A model generated the notes under the pieces. It worked only from the letters and a program-made list of their open reading frames with translations. It did not search any database and was not told the DNA's origin. 64,000 nucleotides of DNA, from positions 1 through 64,000 of the forward strand of contig NZ_CABPRV010000006.1 in the NCBI RefSeq assembly GCF_902459735.1, written 5' to 3'. A program made the position numbers and the translations under genes. This document shows, piece by piece, positions 29,674 to 38,683 of the stretch. This stretch comes from Pandoraea capi (GTDB lineage: Bacteria; Pseudomonadota; Gammaproteobacteria; Burkholderiales; Burkholderiaceae). Each line of letters starts with the position of its first letter. Position 1 is the stretch's first letter.

Positions 29674-30880
29674 GCTTCAGTTTTACTATCCGGTCGCCAT
29701 TGGCGGTCCGGTCACGAAGATCATTAACGATCTGGTGGCGGACTTCGAGAAGGATCATCCGAGCATCAAGATCAAGCCGGTGTACGCGGGGTCGTATCAG
29801 GATTCCGTGGTCAAGGCGCTGACGGCCGCGAAGGCCGGCACCCCGCCGCAACTGGCCGTGCTGGCTGCGGCCGACGTCTTCACGCTCATCGACGAAGACG
29901 CCGTGGTGCCGATCGACAGCATTGCGAACACGCCGGCCGACAAGCAATGGCTCGACGGCTTCTACCCCGCGCTGATGCTCAACTCGCGCATCAACGGCCA
30001 CACGTGGGGCGTGCCGTTCCAGCGTTCGACCATCGTGATGTACTGGAACAAGGACGCCTTCCGCGAAGCCGGTCTCGACCCGGATCACGCACCGGCGAAC
30101 TGGGACGAGCTCGTGAGCTACGCACAGAAGCTCACCAGGCGCGATGCGTCGGGCAACGTCACGCAGTGGGGCATCAAGGTGCCGTCCGTCGGCTTCGCCT
30201 ACTGGCTGTTCCAGGCGTTCACTACGCCGGCCGGTATCGAGCTGATGAACCCGGCCGGTACGAAGACGTTCCTCAACGCGCCGCAGGCCGTGCAGTCGCT
30301 GCAATACTGGGTCGATCTGACGACGAAGTACAAGGTCATGCCGACGGGCTCGATCGAGTGGGGCACTACGCCGAAGGACTTCCTCGAGAAGAAGGCCGCC
30401 ATCGTCTACACGACGACGGGCAACCTGACCAACATTCGCACCAACGCCACGTTCCCGTTCGGCGTGGGCAAGATGCCGGCCAAGGTGCGTGGCGGCAGCC
30501 CGACGGGCGGCGGCAACTTCTACGTCTTCAAGAAGTCGACGCCGGAAGAAAAGCAGGCCGCGATGACGTTCATCAAGTGGGCCACCACGCCTGAGCGTGC
30601 CGCACAGTTCGGCATCGACACGGGTTACGTCGCCGTGACGCCGGCCGCGTGGGACACCCCGGCGATGAAGCAGTACGTGCAGAAGGTGCCGGCGGCAGCC
30701 GTGGCGCGTGACCAACTGAGCGTGAGCGTGGCGGAGTTCTCGACGCACGACAACCAGCGTGTGACGAAGTCGCTCAACGACGCCATTCAGGCCGCGGTGA
30801 CGGGCACCAAGTCGCCGAAGCAGGCGCTCGACGACGCGCAACGCGAAGCCGATCGCATTCTGCGTCCGTATGCGCGCTGA
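29567..30880 (+). CDS. ugpB: Periplasmic solute-binding protein, UgpB-like
   Basis: A 437-residue family 1 solute-binding protein. The signal peptide ends near residue 30 (PVFA/QQK). The segments VPFQRSTIVMYWNKDAFREA, TTTGNLTNIRTNATFPFGVG and the closing SPKQALDDAQREADRILR parallel E. coli UgpB. The start is the ATG at 29567, after an AGGGA site and inside the end of ugpC; the signal peptide fits only this start. With the Pho box upstream, glycerol-3-phosphate or glycerophosphodiesters are the likeliest ligands, though other UgpB-like proteins bind sugars. Confidence 0.85.
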   Translation: MRRTILKTFAAGLATAAAVSLGGLSSPVFAQQKRVELQFYYPVAIGGPVTKIINDLVADFEKDHPSIKIKPVYAGSYQDSVVKALTAAKAGTPPQLAVLAAADVFTLIDEDAVVPIDSIANTPADKQWLDGFYPALMLNSRINGHTWGVPFQRSTIVMYWNKDAFREAGLDPDHAPANWDELVSYAQKLTRRDASGNVTQWGIKVPSVGFAYWLFQAFTTPAGIELMNPAGTKTFLNAPQAVQSLQYWVDLTTKYKVMPTGSIEWGTTPKDFLEKKAAIVYTTTGNLTNIRTNATFPFGVGKMPAKVRGGSPTGGGNFYVFKKSTPEEKQAAMTFIKWATTPERAAQFGIDTGYVAVTPAAWDTPAMKQYVQKVPAAAVARDQLSVSVAEFSTHDNQRVTKSLNDAIQAAVTGTKSPKQALDDAQREADRILRPYAR

Positions 30881-31001
30881 ATCTCCCTGAGTCTCCCTGA
30901 GCCTCGCTGACAAGTCTTACCGCAACACCTTAGTCTCGTAGCAACCGGTCGTCGTACGGCAGTCAGCGTGCGGCGACCGGTGCAGAATCGATGGACCGCC
31001 G

Positions 31002-31877
31002 ATGAACCGTCCCTCCGCCTCCTGGGTGCCCTGGCTGCTGCTGTTACCGGCGTTGCTGCTGCTCGTCGCCTTCACCCACTATCCGGCCGTCGCCACGTTG
31101 TGGCACAGCGTCTTTTCGACGGCTCGCGCAGGCGCGCCGTCGGTGTTCGTCGGCGCCGAAAACTATCAGTTGCTGCTCGACGATCCGGTGTTCTGGCAGG
31201 CGTTGCGCAACAACGTGCTGTTCGCATTGATTACCGTGCCCGCCGCCATCGTGCTGTCGATCGTGATGGCGCTGTGGGTGCATCGTCAGGTGCCGGGGCG
31301 CGCGCTGCTGCGCCTCGCGTACTTCACGCCCGCCATTCTGCCGATGATCGCGGTGGCGAACATCTGGCTCTTTTTCTATACGCCGCAGTACGGCCTTGTG
31401 GCGCAGATCACGCAGGCGCTCGGCTGGGGCGACCACAACTGGCTCGGTCAGCCGGGCACTGCGTTGCCTGCGCTGATGATCGTGACGATCTGGAAGGAAG
31501 CCGGGTTCTTCATGATCTTCTATCTGGCGGCGTTGCAGCAGATATCACCGACGCTCGCCGAGGCGGCGGCCCTCGAAGGCGCGTCGCGCTGGCAGTTCTT
31601 CCGGCGCGTGCAATGGCCGCTGCTCATGCCCACGACCGTGTTCGTGGTGATCAATGCGGTAATCAACGCGTTCCGTCTGGTCGATCACGTGGTGGTCATG
31701 ACGCGCGGCGGACCCGATAACGCGACCCAACTGCTGCTCTATTACGTCTATCAGGTGGCGTTCAGCTTCTGGGACACGTCGTACGCGGCGGCGCTGACGG
31801 TGGTGCTGCTCACGCTGCTCGCTATTGTCGCCTTCGTGAAATTCCGTCTGCTCGACTCACGCACGCACTATCAATGA
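31002..31877 (+). CDS. ugpA: ABC transporter permease, UgpA type
   Basis: An inner-membrane permease of 291 residues with six predicted spans. The opening ASWVPWLLLLPALLLLVAFT and the docking loop LAEAAALEGASRWQFFRRVQ near residue 190 are typical of carbohydrate-type permeases of the UgpA/MalF group. The segment RLVDHVVVMTRGGPDNATQL is diagnostic for UgpA-like proteins. It follows ugpB by 121 bases, and its stop overlaps the start of ugpE by 4 bases. Confidence 0.88.
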   Translation: MNRPSASWVPWLLLLPALLLLVAFTHYPAVATLWHSVFSTARAGAPSVFVGAENYQLLLDDPVFWQALRNNVLFALITVPAAIVLSIVMALWVHRQVPGRALLRLAYFTPAILPMIAVANIWLFFYTPQYGLVAQITQALGWGDHNWLGQPGTALPALMIVTIWKEAGFFMIFYLAALQQISPTLAEAAALEGASRWQFFRRVQWPLLMPTTVFVVINAVINAFRLVDHVVVMTRGGPDNATQLLLYYVYQVAFSFWDTSYAAALTVVLLTLLAIVAFVKFRLLDSRTHYQ

Positions 31878-32773
31878 CGACCTCCGCCAATACGACCTCC
31901 GCTGCGCAGGCGACGGCGCCCGACGAGGCGCGTGGCGCGCGATCCTCGCTCCCCGCCTTCAGCGCGACGGGTCACGCGAATCTGCTCGACGTCACCGGCG
32001 CCTGGCTGCTCGGTCTGCTGTGGTTGCTGCCGCTGCTGTATGCGGTGTGGAGCGCGTTCCATCCGTCGGCGTACGCCACACGCTTCTCGCTGAGTGCGCC
32101 GCTCACGCTGGAGAACTTCGTCAATGCGTGGCAGGCGGCGCCGTTCGGGCGTTATCTCGTCAACACGTTCATTCTGGTGACGGTGATTCTCGCCGCGCAG
32201 CTTGTGCTTGCCACGCTCGCGGCCTACGCGTTCGCCCGCTTCACGTTCCGTGGCAGCGAAGTGGCGTTCATGATCGTGCTGCTGCAACTGATGGTCATGT
32301 CCGATGTGCTGATCGTCGAGAACTACCGCACGATTGCATGGATGGGGCTGCGCGACACGATTCTCGGCATCGCATTGCCGTATTTCGCGTCGGCGTTCGG
32401 CATCTTCCTGTTGCGTCAGGCGTTCAAGACTGTGCCGCGCGAGCTGGACGATGCGGCGCGCGTCGAAGGCGCCAATGCGTGGCAGGTGCTGTGGCGCGTG
32501 TATGTGCCGCTCGCGCGCCCGGTGTATGTGGCGTATGCGCTGGTGTCGATCAGCCATCACTGGAACAACTTCCTTTGGCCGCTGATCGTGACGAACTCGG
32601 TGCAGACGCGCCCGCTCACGGTCGGCCTGCAAGTGTTCGCGGCGACCGATCAGGGCATCGACTGGTCGCTCATTACGGCGGCCACGCTCATGACGGCCGC
32701 GCCGTTGTTCGTCGCCTTCCTGCTGTTCCAGCGTCAGTTCGTGCAGTCGTTCATGCGGGCTGGCATTCGCTGA
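31874..32773 (+). CDS. ugpE: ABC transporter permease, UgpE type
   Basis: The partner permease of 299 residues. After a low-complexity Thr/Ala leader come six spans, AAYAFARFTFRGSEVAFMIV, FLLRQAFKTVPRELDDAARV and the docking loop with EGANAWQVLWRVYVPLARP near residue 200. HHWNNFLWPLIVT and RPLTVGLQVF are classic UgpE segments. It overlaps ugpA by 4 bases and is followed by a perfect hairpin at 32806. Confidence 0.88.
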   Translation: MTTSANTTSAAQATAPDEARGARSSLPAFSATGHANLLDVTGAWLLGLLWLLPLLYAVWSAFHPSAYATRFSLSAPLTLENFVNAWQAAPFGRYLVNTFILVTVILAAQLVLATLAAYAFARFTFRGSEVAFMIVLLQLMVMSDVLIVENYRTIAWMGLRDTILGIALPYFASAFGIFLLRQAFKTVPRELDDAARVEGANAWQVLWRVYVPLARPVYVAYALVSISHHWNNFLWPLIVTNSVQTRPLTVGLQVFAATDQGIDWSLITAATLMTAAPLFVAFLLFQRQFVQSFMRAGIR

Positions 32774-32805
32774 TCGGACGTTGCCCAGCCGGATGCCCCA
32801 AAGCA

Positions 32806-32833
32806 AAACGGCACGCTGGGGAGCGTGCCGTTT
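32806..32833. terminator. Perfect 12-bp hairpin after ugpE
   Basis: AAACGGCACGCT at 32806-32817 pairs with AGCGTGCCGTTT at 32822-32833 around a GGGG loop. A/T flanks on both sides could let it act for the ugp operon and for the convergent universal stress gene. The T-tract is short. Confidence 0.6.
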
Positions 32834-32929
32834 CACGGGTCATCGTCGGCGGACGTAGCGGCCTTTTCGTCCAGCCTGGACTGTCTGGGCCGCCGCTCGC
32901 GAAGACGCTGAGGTGCGTAGCGTCCAGAG

Positions 32930-33391
32930 TTATTTGTCGGCCGCTTTCACGAGCAGCACCGGCACCGTGGTGATGCGCAGCAGCGTTTCGGCCACGCTGC
33001 CGAGCAGCAGGCGGTTGATGCCACGGCGGCCATGGGTGCCGAGCACGATCACGTCGGCGTTCCACTCCTGGGCTTCACGCAGCACGGCGTCGGCGATTTC
33101 GTCGGTGCCGGCTTCGAGCGTGATCATCTTCGTCTCGGCATCGACGCCGCGCTTCTTCAGATCGGCCTGCGCGTTGGCGAGAATTTCGTCCGTTTCCTTC
33201 TCGAACGACTCCTGACTTTCCAGCGGCACGAAGCCGCTGTAGGCGCCGGCGGCGTAGGCGTTGGCGAGCGATGGGACTACTGATACCAGGCGAATCTTGC
33301 CCTGGCTGAGTGCAACGAGCTTGACCGCTTCGTCGATGGCTCGGTTCGAGGGAGTGCTGCCGTCGATCGAAACCAGAATGCGTTCGTACAT
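32930..33391 (-). CDS. Universal stress protein, UspA family
   Basis: A 153-residue cytoplasmic protein of the ATP-binding Usp type. It has the start MYERILVSIDGSTPSNRAID, Val/Asp strand VIVLGTHGRRG and the nucleotide loop GTHGRRGINRLLLGSVAETL (G-2x-G-9x-G-S pattern) near residue 120. Usp proteins aid survival under starvation and stress. It is convergent with the ugp operon and stands alone. A GAGG site precedes the ATG at 33391. Confidence 0.9.
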   Translation of the reverse strand: MYERILVSIDGSTPSNRAIDEAVKLVALSQGKIRLVSVVPSLANAYAAGAYSGFVPLESQESFEKETDEILANAQADLKKRGVDAETKMITLEAGTDEIADAVLREAQEWNADVIVLGTHGRRGINRLLLGSVAETLLRITTVPVLLVKAADK

Positions 33392-33657
33392 GATGGTGTC
33401 CTCTTGGGGCTGAAAATGCGTGAAAGCTCGCGTTTTGCCACGGACTTCCGCCGGACTGGCAATGCGTCAATACGACCCGGCGCCCGGCCTGTGGCAATTC
33501 GTCGGGGGCGATTTTCATTCTCGCACTGCGTGCTTAGGAAGTCATCCCGCGCAATGCACGGGAATTGACCGCACGCAATAACGCATCGTAATGCCAACGG
33601 CCGGGACTTGCACGCGGGGGGCGGCGCCGGTCATGAAAACGTGTCGTGAGGGCCGGC

Positions 33658-33912
33658 TCAGTTCGGGCGGCAGGCGATCACCAGATTGGCGACGCTGCCG
33701 TTCACGTCGCGCGTGAGGACGTCGTAGCCCTTCTGGGCGCACTGGGTGCGGGCGCGCTGCTCGCAGTCTCCGGCATTGGTCGCGGAGCACTGGATTTGCT
33801 GGGTGGGGCGTCCGTCCGGAGTGAACAGCGGAGCAGACGAGCCGCAGGCGGACAGCGTAACAGTGAGAAGCCCCGAGGAAAGCAGAATGGCGATCTTGGC
33901 GAGATTTTTCAT
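33658..33912 (-). CDS. Small lipoprotein of unknown function
   Basis: An 84-residue precursor. It has a basic start MKNLAK, a hydrophobic segment and a lipobox (TLSAC, Cys near residue 23) marking lipidation and membrane anchoring. The mature part has five further Cys in short range (IQCSATNAGDCEQRARTQCA, IACRPN), which may pair in the periplasm. The ATG at 33912 lies 10 bases past the rarD stop, so it shares that transcript. I do not recognise a family. Confidence 0.65.
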   Translation of the reverse strand: MKNLAKIAILLSSGLLTVTLSACGSSAPLFTPDGRPTQQIQCSATNAGDCEQRARTQCAQKGYDVLTRDVNGSVANLVIACRPN

Positions 33913-33922
33913 AGTGGTCGTC

Positions 33923-34834
33923 TTACAGGCTTTCACGAGTATAACGCGCGGCTCGCTGACGGCGTAGCGTGCGAACGCTGTCGAACACGATGAGCGCCAC
34001 GCCGATCCAGATCGGCACGTAAGTCCCCAATCCCTGAGCGGTGAACGGCTCGCCGAGCAGGACGATCGAGACGGCAAACAGCAGCACCGGTTCAACGTAG
34101 CCGAGAATGCCGTACAGGCCGATCGGCAGCAGGCGCGCAGCCGCGAAGGTGCTCGCCAGCGCGCCGGCGCTGAGCAGGCCCAGCGTCGGCAGCCAGAACC
34201 AGAAGCGCGGCTCGGCGAGCACCGTGGCGTTCTGTGTCCATGTGCTCCAGATCAGGAACACGGCGACCGGGGCCATCGCCAGCATCTCCATGATGAAACC
34301 GCTCAGGGAGTCGAGGTGCAGTCGGCGGCGCAGCAGGAAGTAGGGGGGATAGCCGAACATGATCACGGCCGTCACCCAGGAGAGCGCGCGCGTGACCCAT
34401 AGTTCATGGGCCACGCCGAACGCCGCGAAGACCACTGCGGCCGTTTGCAGCGGACTCAGACGTTCCTTATAGAAGGTGCGGCCCGCCAGCACCATCGTGA
34501 GCGGCAGGAGGAAGTAGCCGAGCGATACGTCGAGCATGCGCTGCTGTAGCGGCGCCCAGACGAAGAGCCATAGCTGGATGGCAAGCATTGCCGCGCAGAG
34601 CAGCACCGAGCCGAGCAGCGCCGGCCGATGCAGCACGTGGGAAAGGGTACGGCTGAGTACATCCCAGCGCCGCAGCGCCGTGACGATCACCAGCGTGCCG
34701 GGCAAGGTGAGCAGGATACGCCAGGCGAAGACGTCCAGCCCCGAGAGGGGCGCCAACTGCGCCACCAGCGCGGGCATGACGGAAAACATGACCGACGCCG
34801 AGACGGAAAGCATCACGCCGCGACCGGAAAGCAT
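33923..34834 (-). CDS. rarD: EamA/DMT-family transporter, RarD-like
   Basis: An inner-membrane protein of 303 residues with ten predicted spans in two EamA halves. The start (GVMLSVSASVMFSVMPALVA, FAWRILLTLPGTLVIV) and the segment LDVSLGYFLLPLTMVLAGRT, followed by YKERL, are typical of the RarD branch (first linked to chloramphenicol sensitivity). Substrate unknown. The small lipoprotein gene follows on the same strand after 10 bases. Confidence 0.85.
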   Translation of the reverse strand: MLSGRGVMLSVSASVMFSVMPALVAQLAPLSGLDVFAWRILLTLPGTLVIVTALRRWDVLSRTLSHVLHRPALLGSVLLCAAMLAIQLWLFVWAPLQQRMLDVSLGYFLLPLTMVLAGRTFYKERLSPLQTAAVVFAAFGVAHELWVTRALSWVTAVIMFGYPPYFLLRRRLHLDSLSGFIMEMLAMAPVAVFLIWSTWTQNATVLAEPRFWFWLPTLGLLSAGALASTFAAARLLPIGLYGILGYVEPVLLFAVSIVLLGEPFTAQGLGTYVPIWIGVALIVFDSVRTLRRQRAARYTRESL

Positions 34835-35123
34835 GAGAGTCCTATGAGAGAGACGAGGGGACCGATGGGACGGTCGGGGCCTGCGAGACGAAATAGGGGC
34901 GGAGCACGGCTCCGATCAGGCCGCGAGCATAGCGCATTTGCACCACTTTAGGGCGTTCGCGCGCGCTGGCGAGGTCTTCCTGGTCGCCAGTCGCCGCTCG
35001 CGCATGGGCCTCGGCTGTCGTCGCCGCGTCACTGGGGAACGCGTATCATCGCGACTGATCGAGTGTTTTCCTCGCTTTCCTTTATTTGCCGCTGCATGCG
35101 GCCCTCTTGCCGGAGATTCGTGC

Positions 35124-35936
35124 ATGTCGTCTTCCCCCGCCGTCACTGCTGCTGCCTCGGAGTACGCGGCTTTCGCCGCTTCGCTGGCCGACGCCGTGCG
35201 TCCGCTGTCGCTGGGCTGGTTCCGCCGACGTCTCGCCGTCGACGATAAGGCCGACGAAAGCCCCGTGACGATCGCAGACCGTGAAGTGGAGACCGCGTTG
35301 CGCGAGAAGATCGCCGAGCGCTATCCGTCTCACGGGATCTGGGGCGAGGAATTCGGCAAGCGGGGCGTGGATGCCGAATTCGTCTGGTCGATCGACCCGA
35401 TCGATGGCACACGCAGCTTCATCACCGGCCATCCGTTGTGGGGCACCTTGCTCGCGCTGTTGCACAACGGCCAGCCGATCGTCGGCCTGATCGACATTCC
35501 GGCGACGGGCGAGCGCTGGATCGGCGTGAACGACGTCGCCGCCGGCGTGCGCGAAGCCCGCTTTGGCACGCAGCGCTGCACGACCAGTCCGGTCACGTCG
35601 CTCGCGGATGCGACCGTCTACGCCACGTCGCCCGACATCTTCGACGCGGCGGAATACGCCCGCTTCGACCGTCTGACGAAGGCCGTGAGCCGTCGTCGTT
35701 TCGGTGGCGATTGCTACGCTTATGGGTTGCTGGCGAGCGGGCACATCGAACTGGTGATGGAAGCCGGCTTGCAGACTTACGACTATCTGGCGGTCGCGCC
35801 CGTGATCGAAGCGGCGGGCGGTGTCATTACCGACTGGGACGGCAAGCCGCTGACGCTCACTTCGCAGGGGCAGGTGCTGGCGGCCGCCAACGCAGAACTC
35901 CACGCGGCGGCGCTCGCCTGCATTCGCGCAGCGTGA
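35124..35936 (+). CDS. Inositol-monophosphatase-family phosphatase, histidinol-phosphatase-like
   Basis: A 270-residue magnesium-dependent phosphatase. It carries the metal ligands of the family: Glu75/Glu76 in GEEFG, Asp91, Asp94 and Thr96 in DPIDGTRSF, and Asp220 in LQTYDYLAVAPVIEAAGG. The DPIDGTRSFITGHPLWGTLL segment and the size match the HisN (histidinol-phosphate phosphatase) branch more than SuhB. The ATG at 35124 follows a CCGGAG site; the frame upstream to 34938 is not conserved-looking. It stands alone, so a histidine role rests only on family resemblance. Confidence 0.8.
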   Translation: MSSSPAVTAAASEYAAFAASLADAVRPLSLGWFRRRLAVDDKADESPVTIADREVETALREKIAERYPSHGIWGEEFGKRGVDAEFVWSIDPIDGTRSFITGHPLWGTLLALLHNGQPIVGLIDIPATGERWIGVNDVAAGVREARFGTQRCTTSPVTSLADATVYATSPDIFDAAEYARFDRLTKAVSRRRFGGDCYAYGLLASGHIELVMEAGLQTYDYLAVAPVIEAAGGVITDWDGKPLTLTSQGQVLAAANAELHAAALACIRAA

Positions 35937-35976
35937 CGGAGTGCAGGCGGGTCGGCCGACCCGATGCCTGACGTCG

Positions 35977-37308
35977 TCAGGCCGTCTGGCGGGGTAAGCC
36001 TCGCCAGATTCGCGGCAACAGCACGCCGAGCACAACGCCGCGCGTGGCGAGAAACGCCATGAGCGCGACCCACAGCCCGTGATTGCCCCACGCGTCGAGC
36101 GTGAGCGGCATCACGGCGCCAAACACCAGCAAGCCGATCAGCGACGACGTCAGCAACTCGCGCGTGCGCGTGGCGCCGATGAATACGCCATCCAGTTGGA
36201 AGCACCAGACGGCGACGATGGGCGACAGCACGGCCCATGGCAGGAATTCGCGTGCGGTCTCGCGCAGTGCGGGCTGATCGGTCAGGGTATCGATGATCGC
36301 ACCGCCGGCGACGGCATAGACCAGCGCGAACGCGACCGCACAGGCGAGCGCCCATCCCAGCGACAACCGTATGGCGTGCAACAGTGCCTGCCGCTGGCGT
36401 GCGCCGACATACGCGCCGACGAGCGCCTCGGCCGCGTGGGCAAAGCCGTCGAGACCGTAGGCCATGAACGTCTGAAAATTCAGCAGCAGGGCGTTGGCTG
36501 CGAGCGTCGTGTCGCCAAGCCGTGCGCCCACCCGGGCAAACCACGCGAAGGCGAGTTGCAGAAACAGCGTGCGCAGGAAGATGTCGAGATTCAGACGCAG
36601 CAGGCGCCACAGCGCGCTGCGCTCCACCAGCGTGGCCCATCGCAGCGGCGCCAGCCCGGGCGTACGCGCGAGCCACAGCAGCCACGCCCCGAGCACGAAG
36701 CCCAGCGCATCGGCCAACGCCGTTGCCCATGCAATGCCCGCCACGCCCCAGTCGAAACCGCGCACGAACGCGAGCACGGCAACGATGTTCACGACGTTTA
36801 TGAACACCTGCACCGCGAGACCTTGCCTGACCCGCTGACACGCGAGCAGATAGCCGAGCACGACGTAATTGCCGAGCGCGAACGGCGCGGCGAGAATGCG
36901 GATGCCCGCGTACTCGCGCCCGAGCGATTGCACCTGATCGCTGCCGCCGAGCCACGATACGCCGAGCGACACCAGCGGTACGCGCAGCATGAGCAGCACG
37001 GCGCCAATGACGAAGGCCAGCGCCAGCGCACGGGCCAGCGTGTCGCGCAGACGTGCTGCGTCGCGCGCGCCGAACGCCTGTGCGGCCAGTCCGGTGGTGC
37101 CCATGCGCAGGAAGGAGAAACCCCAGAAGATGAGGTTCAGCAACAGCCCGCCGAGTGCGACGCCGCCGAGATATGCGGGGCCCGGCAGATGGCCGGCCAC
37201 CGCCGTGTCGACGGCCGAGAGCAGCGGTTGGGTGAGGTTGGCGAGCACGATCGGCACCGCCAGACGAAGCAATTGCCGGTGACCGGCGGCCGCAGGGGCA
37301 GGGTTCAT
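35977..37308 (-). CDS. MATE-family efflux transporter, DinF-like
   Basis: An inner-membrane multidrug/sodium-type exporter of 443 residues with twelve predicted spans. MATE signatures include HRQLLRLAVPIVLANLTQPL, LLSAVDTAVAGHL in span 2, LRMGTTGLAAQAFGARDAAR and GYLLACQRVRQG. This set is that of the DinF subgroup. TATAAT on the minus strand at 37388-37383 is a good -10 box 75 bases upstream of the ATG; the -35 box is poor. It is convergent with the phosphatase gene. Confidence 0.9.
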   Translation of the reverse strand: MNPAPAAAGHRQLLRLAVPIVLANLTQPLLSAVDTAVAGHLPGPAYLGGVALGGLLLNLIFWGFSFLRMGTTGLAAQAFGARDAARLRDTLARALALAFVIGAVLLMLRVPLVSLGVSWLGGSDQVQSLGREYAGIRILAAPFALGNYVVLGYLLACQRVRQGLAVQVFINVVNIVAVLAFVRGFDWGVAGIAWATALADALGFVLGAWLLWLARTPGLAPLRWATLVERSALWRLLRLNLDIFLRTLFLQLAFAWFARVGARLGDTTLAANALLLNFQTFMAYGLDGFAHAAEALVGAYVGARQRQALLHAIRLSLGWALACAVAFALVYAVAGGAIIDTLTDQPALRETAREFLPWAVLSPIVAVWCFQLDGVFIGATRTRELLTSSLIGLLVFGAVMPLTLDAWGNHGLWVALMAFLATRGVVLGVLLPRIWRGLPRQTA

Positions 37309-37639
37309 GAGTGCGCTGTGCGGCAGCCGTTCACGGCGGCGCCGTCGGATGCCGCGCAGGGCGGCAGGTTATGAGTGTGCCGATTATAAGGCCTGAATCT
37401 ACGGCCTGAGTCGGTAGCCGGCGGGCAGGACGCGCGATGAAGACGCGTCCGATTTCGGCGCGCTATATACTTGGCAGGCCCTCATTCGATTGATTAGCAG
37501 TTCGATGCTTATCTGGAACAGAGGATGGGGCAGGAGGAATGTCACGCCGCCGTGAGGTGAAAGCGCAGGCGTTCCCGGCAGTCTGCCATCGTCCACCGTT
37601 ACAATGACTCACTTCCGTGCTTTCACCCACCGTCCACGT
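37309..37639. other. Divergent intergenic region, MATE and YXWGXW genes
   Basis: About 330 bases. It contains the minus-strand TATAAT at 37383-37388 for the MATE gene. Nothing else was supported; short open frames have no recognisable content. Confidence 0.45.
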
Positions 37640-38023
37640 ATGTCGTTCTCATCGTTATTTGCGGTTTCGTCCGTGACAACTTTTCTTCGTGCGCATCGAC
37701 GTCACATGTTCGCTGCCGTCCTGTGTCTCGCCAGTCTGCCCGTGCTCGCCGAGGTGACGCTGCAACGCGGCCCGCCGCCGCCGCGCTTCGAGGATCCGCA
37801 CGCTGCCCCCAAGGGGGAGTTCTGGGTGCCGGGCTACTGGCAGTGGAAGGACGGTCGCTACGACTGGGTCGACGGCCACATGGAAGCGAAACGTCCCGGC
37901 ATGCGCTACACCGCGCCGCACTGGGAAGAGACGGGCGAGCATCAATGGACGTTGCGCGACGGGAAATGGGACCCGACAGGCTGGGGCCCCGGCACGATCC
38001 ACGAGATCCGTTCGCCAAAGTGA
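37640..38023 (+). CDS. YXWGXW-repeat-like exported protein
   Basis: A 127-residue protein. A hydrophobic stretch with cleavage near VLA/EVT (residue 37) indicates export. The mature part is dominated by WVPGYWQWKDGRYDWVDGHM and a second Trp-rich unit (HWEETGEHQWTLRDGKWDP), the pattern of the YXWGXW repeat family of envelope proteins with no known function. Start choice is open: ATG 37604, 37640 or 37706 are in frame; the last gives a more ordinary signal peptide length. Confidence 0.65.
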   Translation: MSFSSLFAVSSVTTFLRAHRRHMFAAVLCLASLPVLAEVTLQRGPPPPRFEDPHAAPKGEFWVPGYWQWKDGRYDWVDGHMEAKRPGMRYTAPHWEETGEHQWTLRDGKWDPTGWGPGTIHEIRSPK

Positions 38024-38683
38024 TGCGGGCAGGCCGACGTCGTCGGCCCGGCGACGCTCGCATCTCCATGAGTCCCTGCCGCCCGTCCTCTATTTCATAC
38101 GTCAATACGGCAAGCCTGTGACACTGCGCCGCAGCCTGTCGATGCGCCGTTTGAAATATTTTCATCTATCCCTGTTGTAATTATTGTCGATGACAACAAC
38201 GACAAACGTGTTGCACATCGATGGTCATGGTCCTCCCGCCTGTGTAGCCGACGGCTCGCATTAAATTAATAAGCATTCCAATATACTTGGTGTAAATAAG
38301 GACTTGACGCGCGCAAGCCTGAGACCTTACGCGAAACCTGTTGACACGTCAGGAACGTTGAACAACACTATGCCCACACCGCGTCACCACGAAATGCGGA
38401 ACAGTCGCAGATAGCGTAATTTTAATTACTTGTGTTGCCGCGATGCGCGACGAACGCGTCATTTGCACAAGTGATTCAGTGCGCCGTGTGCGCCCCCCAA
38501 CACCAACGTCCGGCGGTTCACGCCCGGGTGCAAAACGTATGACCGGATCCCGGTCTGCTGTCCTTCGGTGTGCGTGACAGACACCGCGTAGCCAAGCCGT
38601 TTCCTGAAGTCTGGTGTGCCGGACGTCGACCGCCGCAGAGCGGTCAGCCCATCACGGTAGTGTGACCTGTGGCAGGAGCCTGT
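38024..38683. promoter_or_regulatory. Long regulatory region upstream of aspT
   Basis: About 660 bases with no gene, AT-rich against its surroundings. It holds a TTGTC-GAT-GACAA palindrome at 38184-38196, a TGACACGTCA palindrome at 38342-38351 and a perfect GTAATTTTAATTAC palindrome at 38416-38429. TTGACG and TTGACA hexamers occur near 38303 and 38341, but no pair with a clear -10 box stood out. Several dimeric regulators may bind here; which ones cannot be told from the sequence. Confidence 0.4.
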
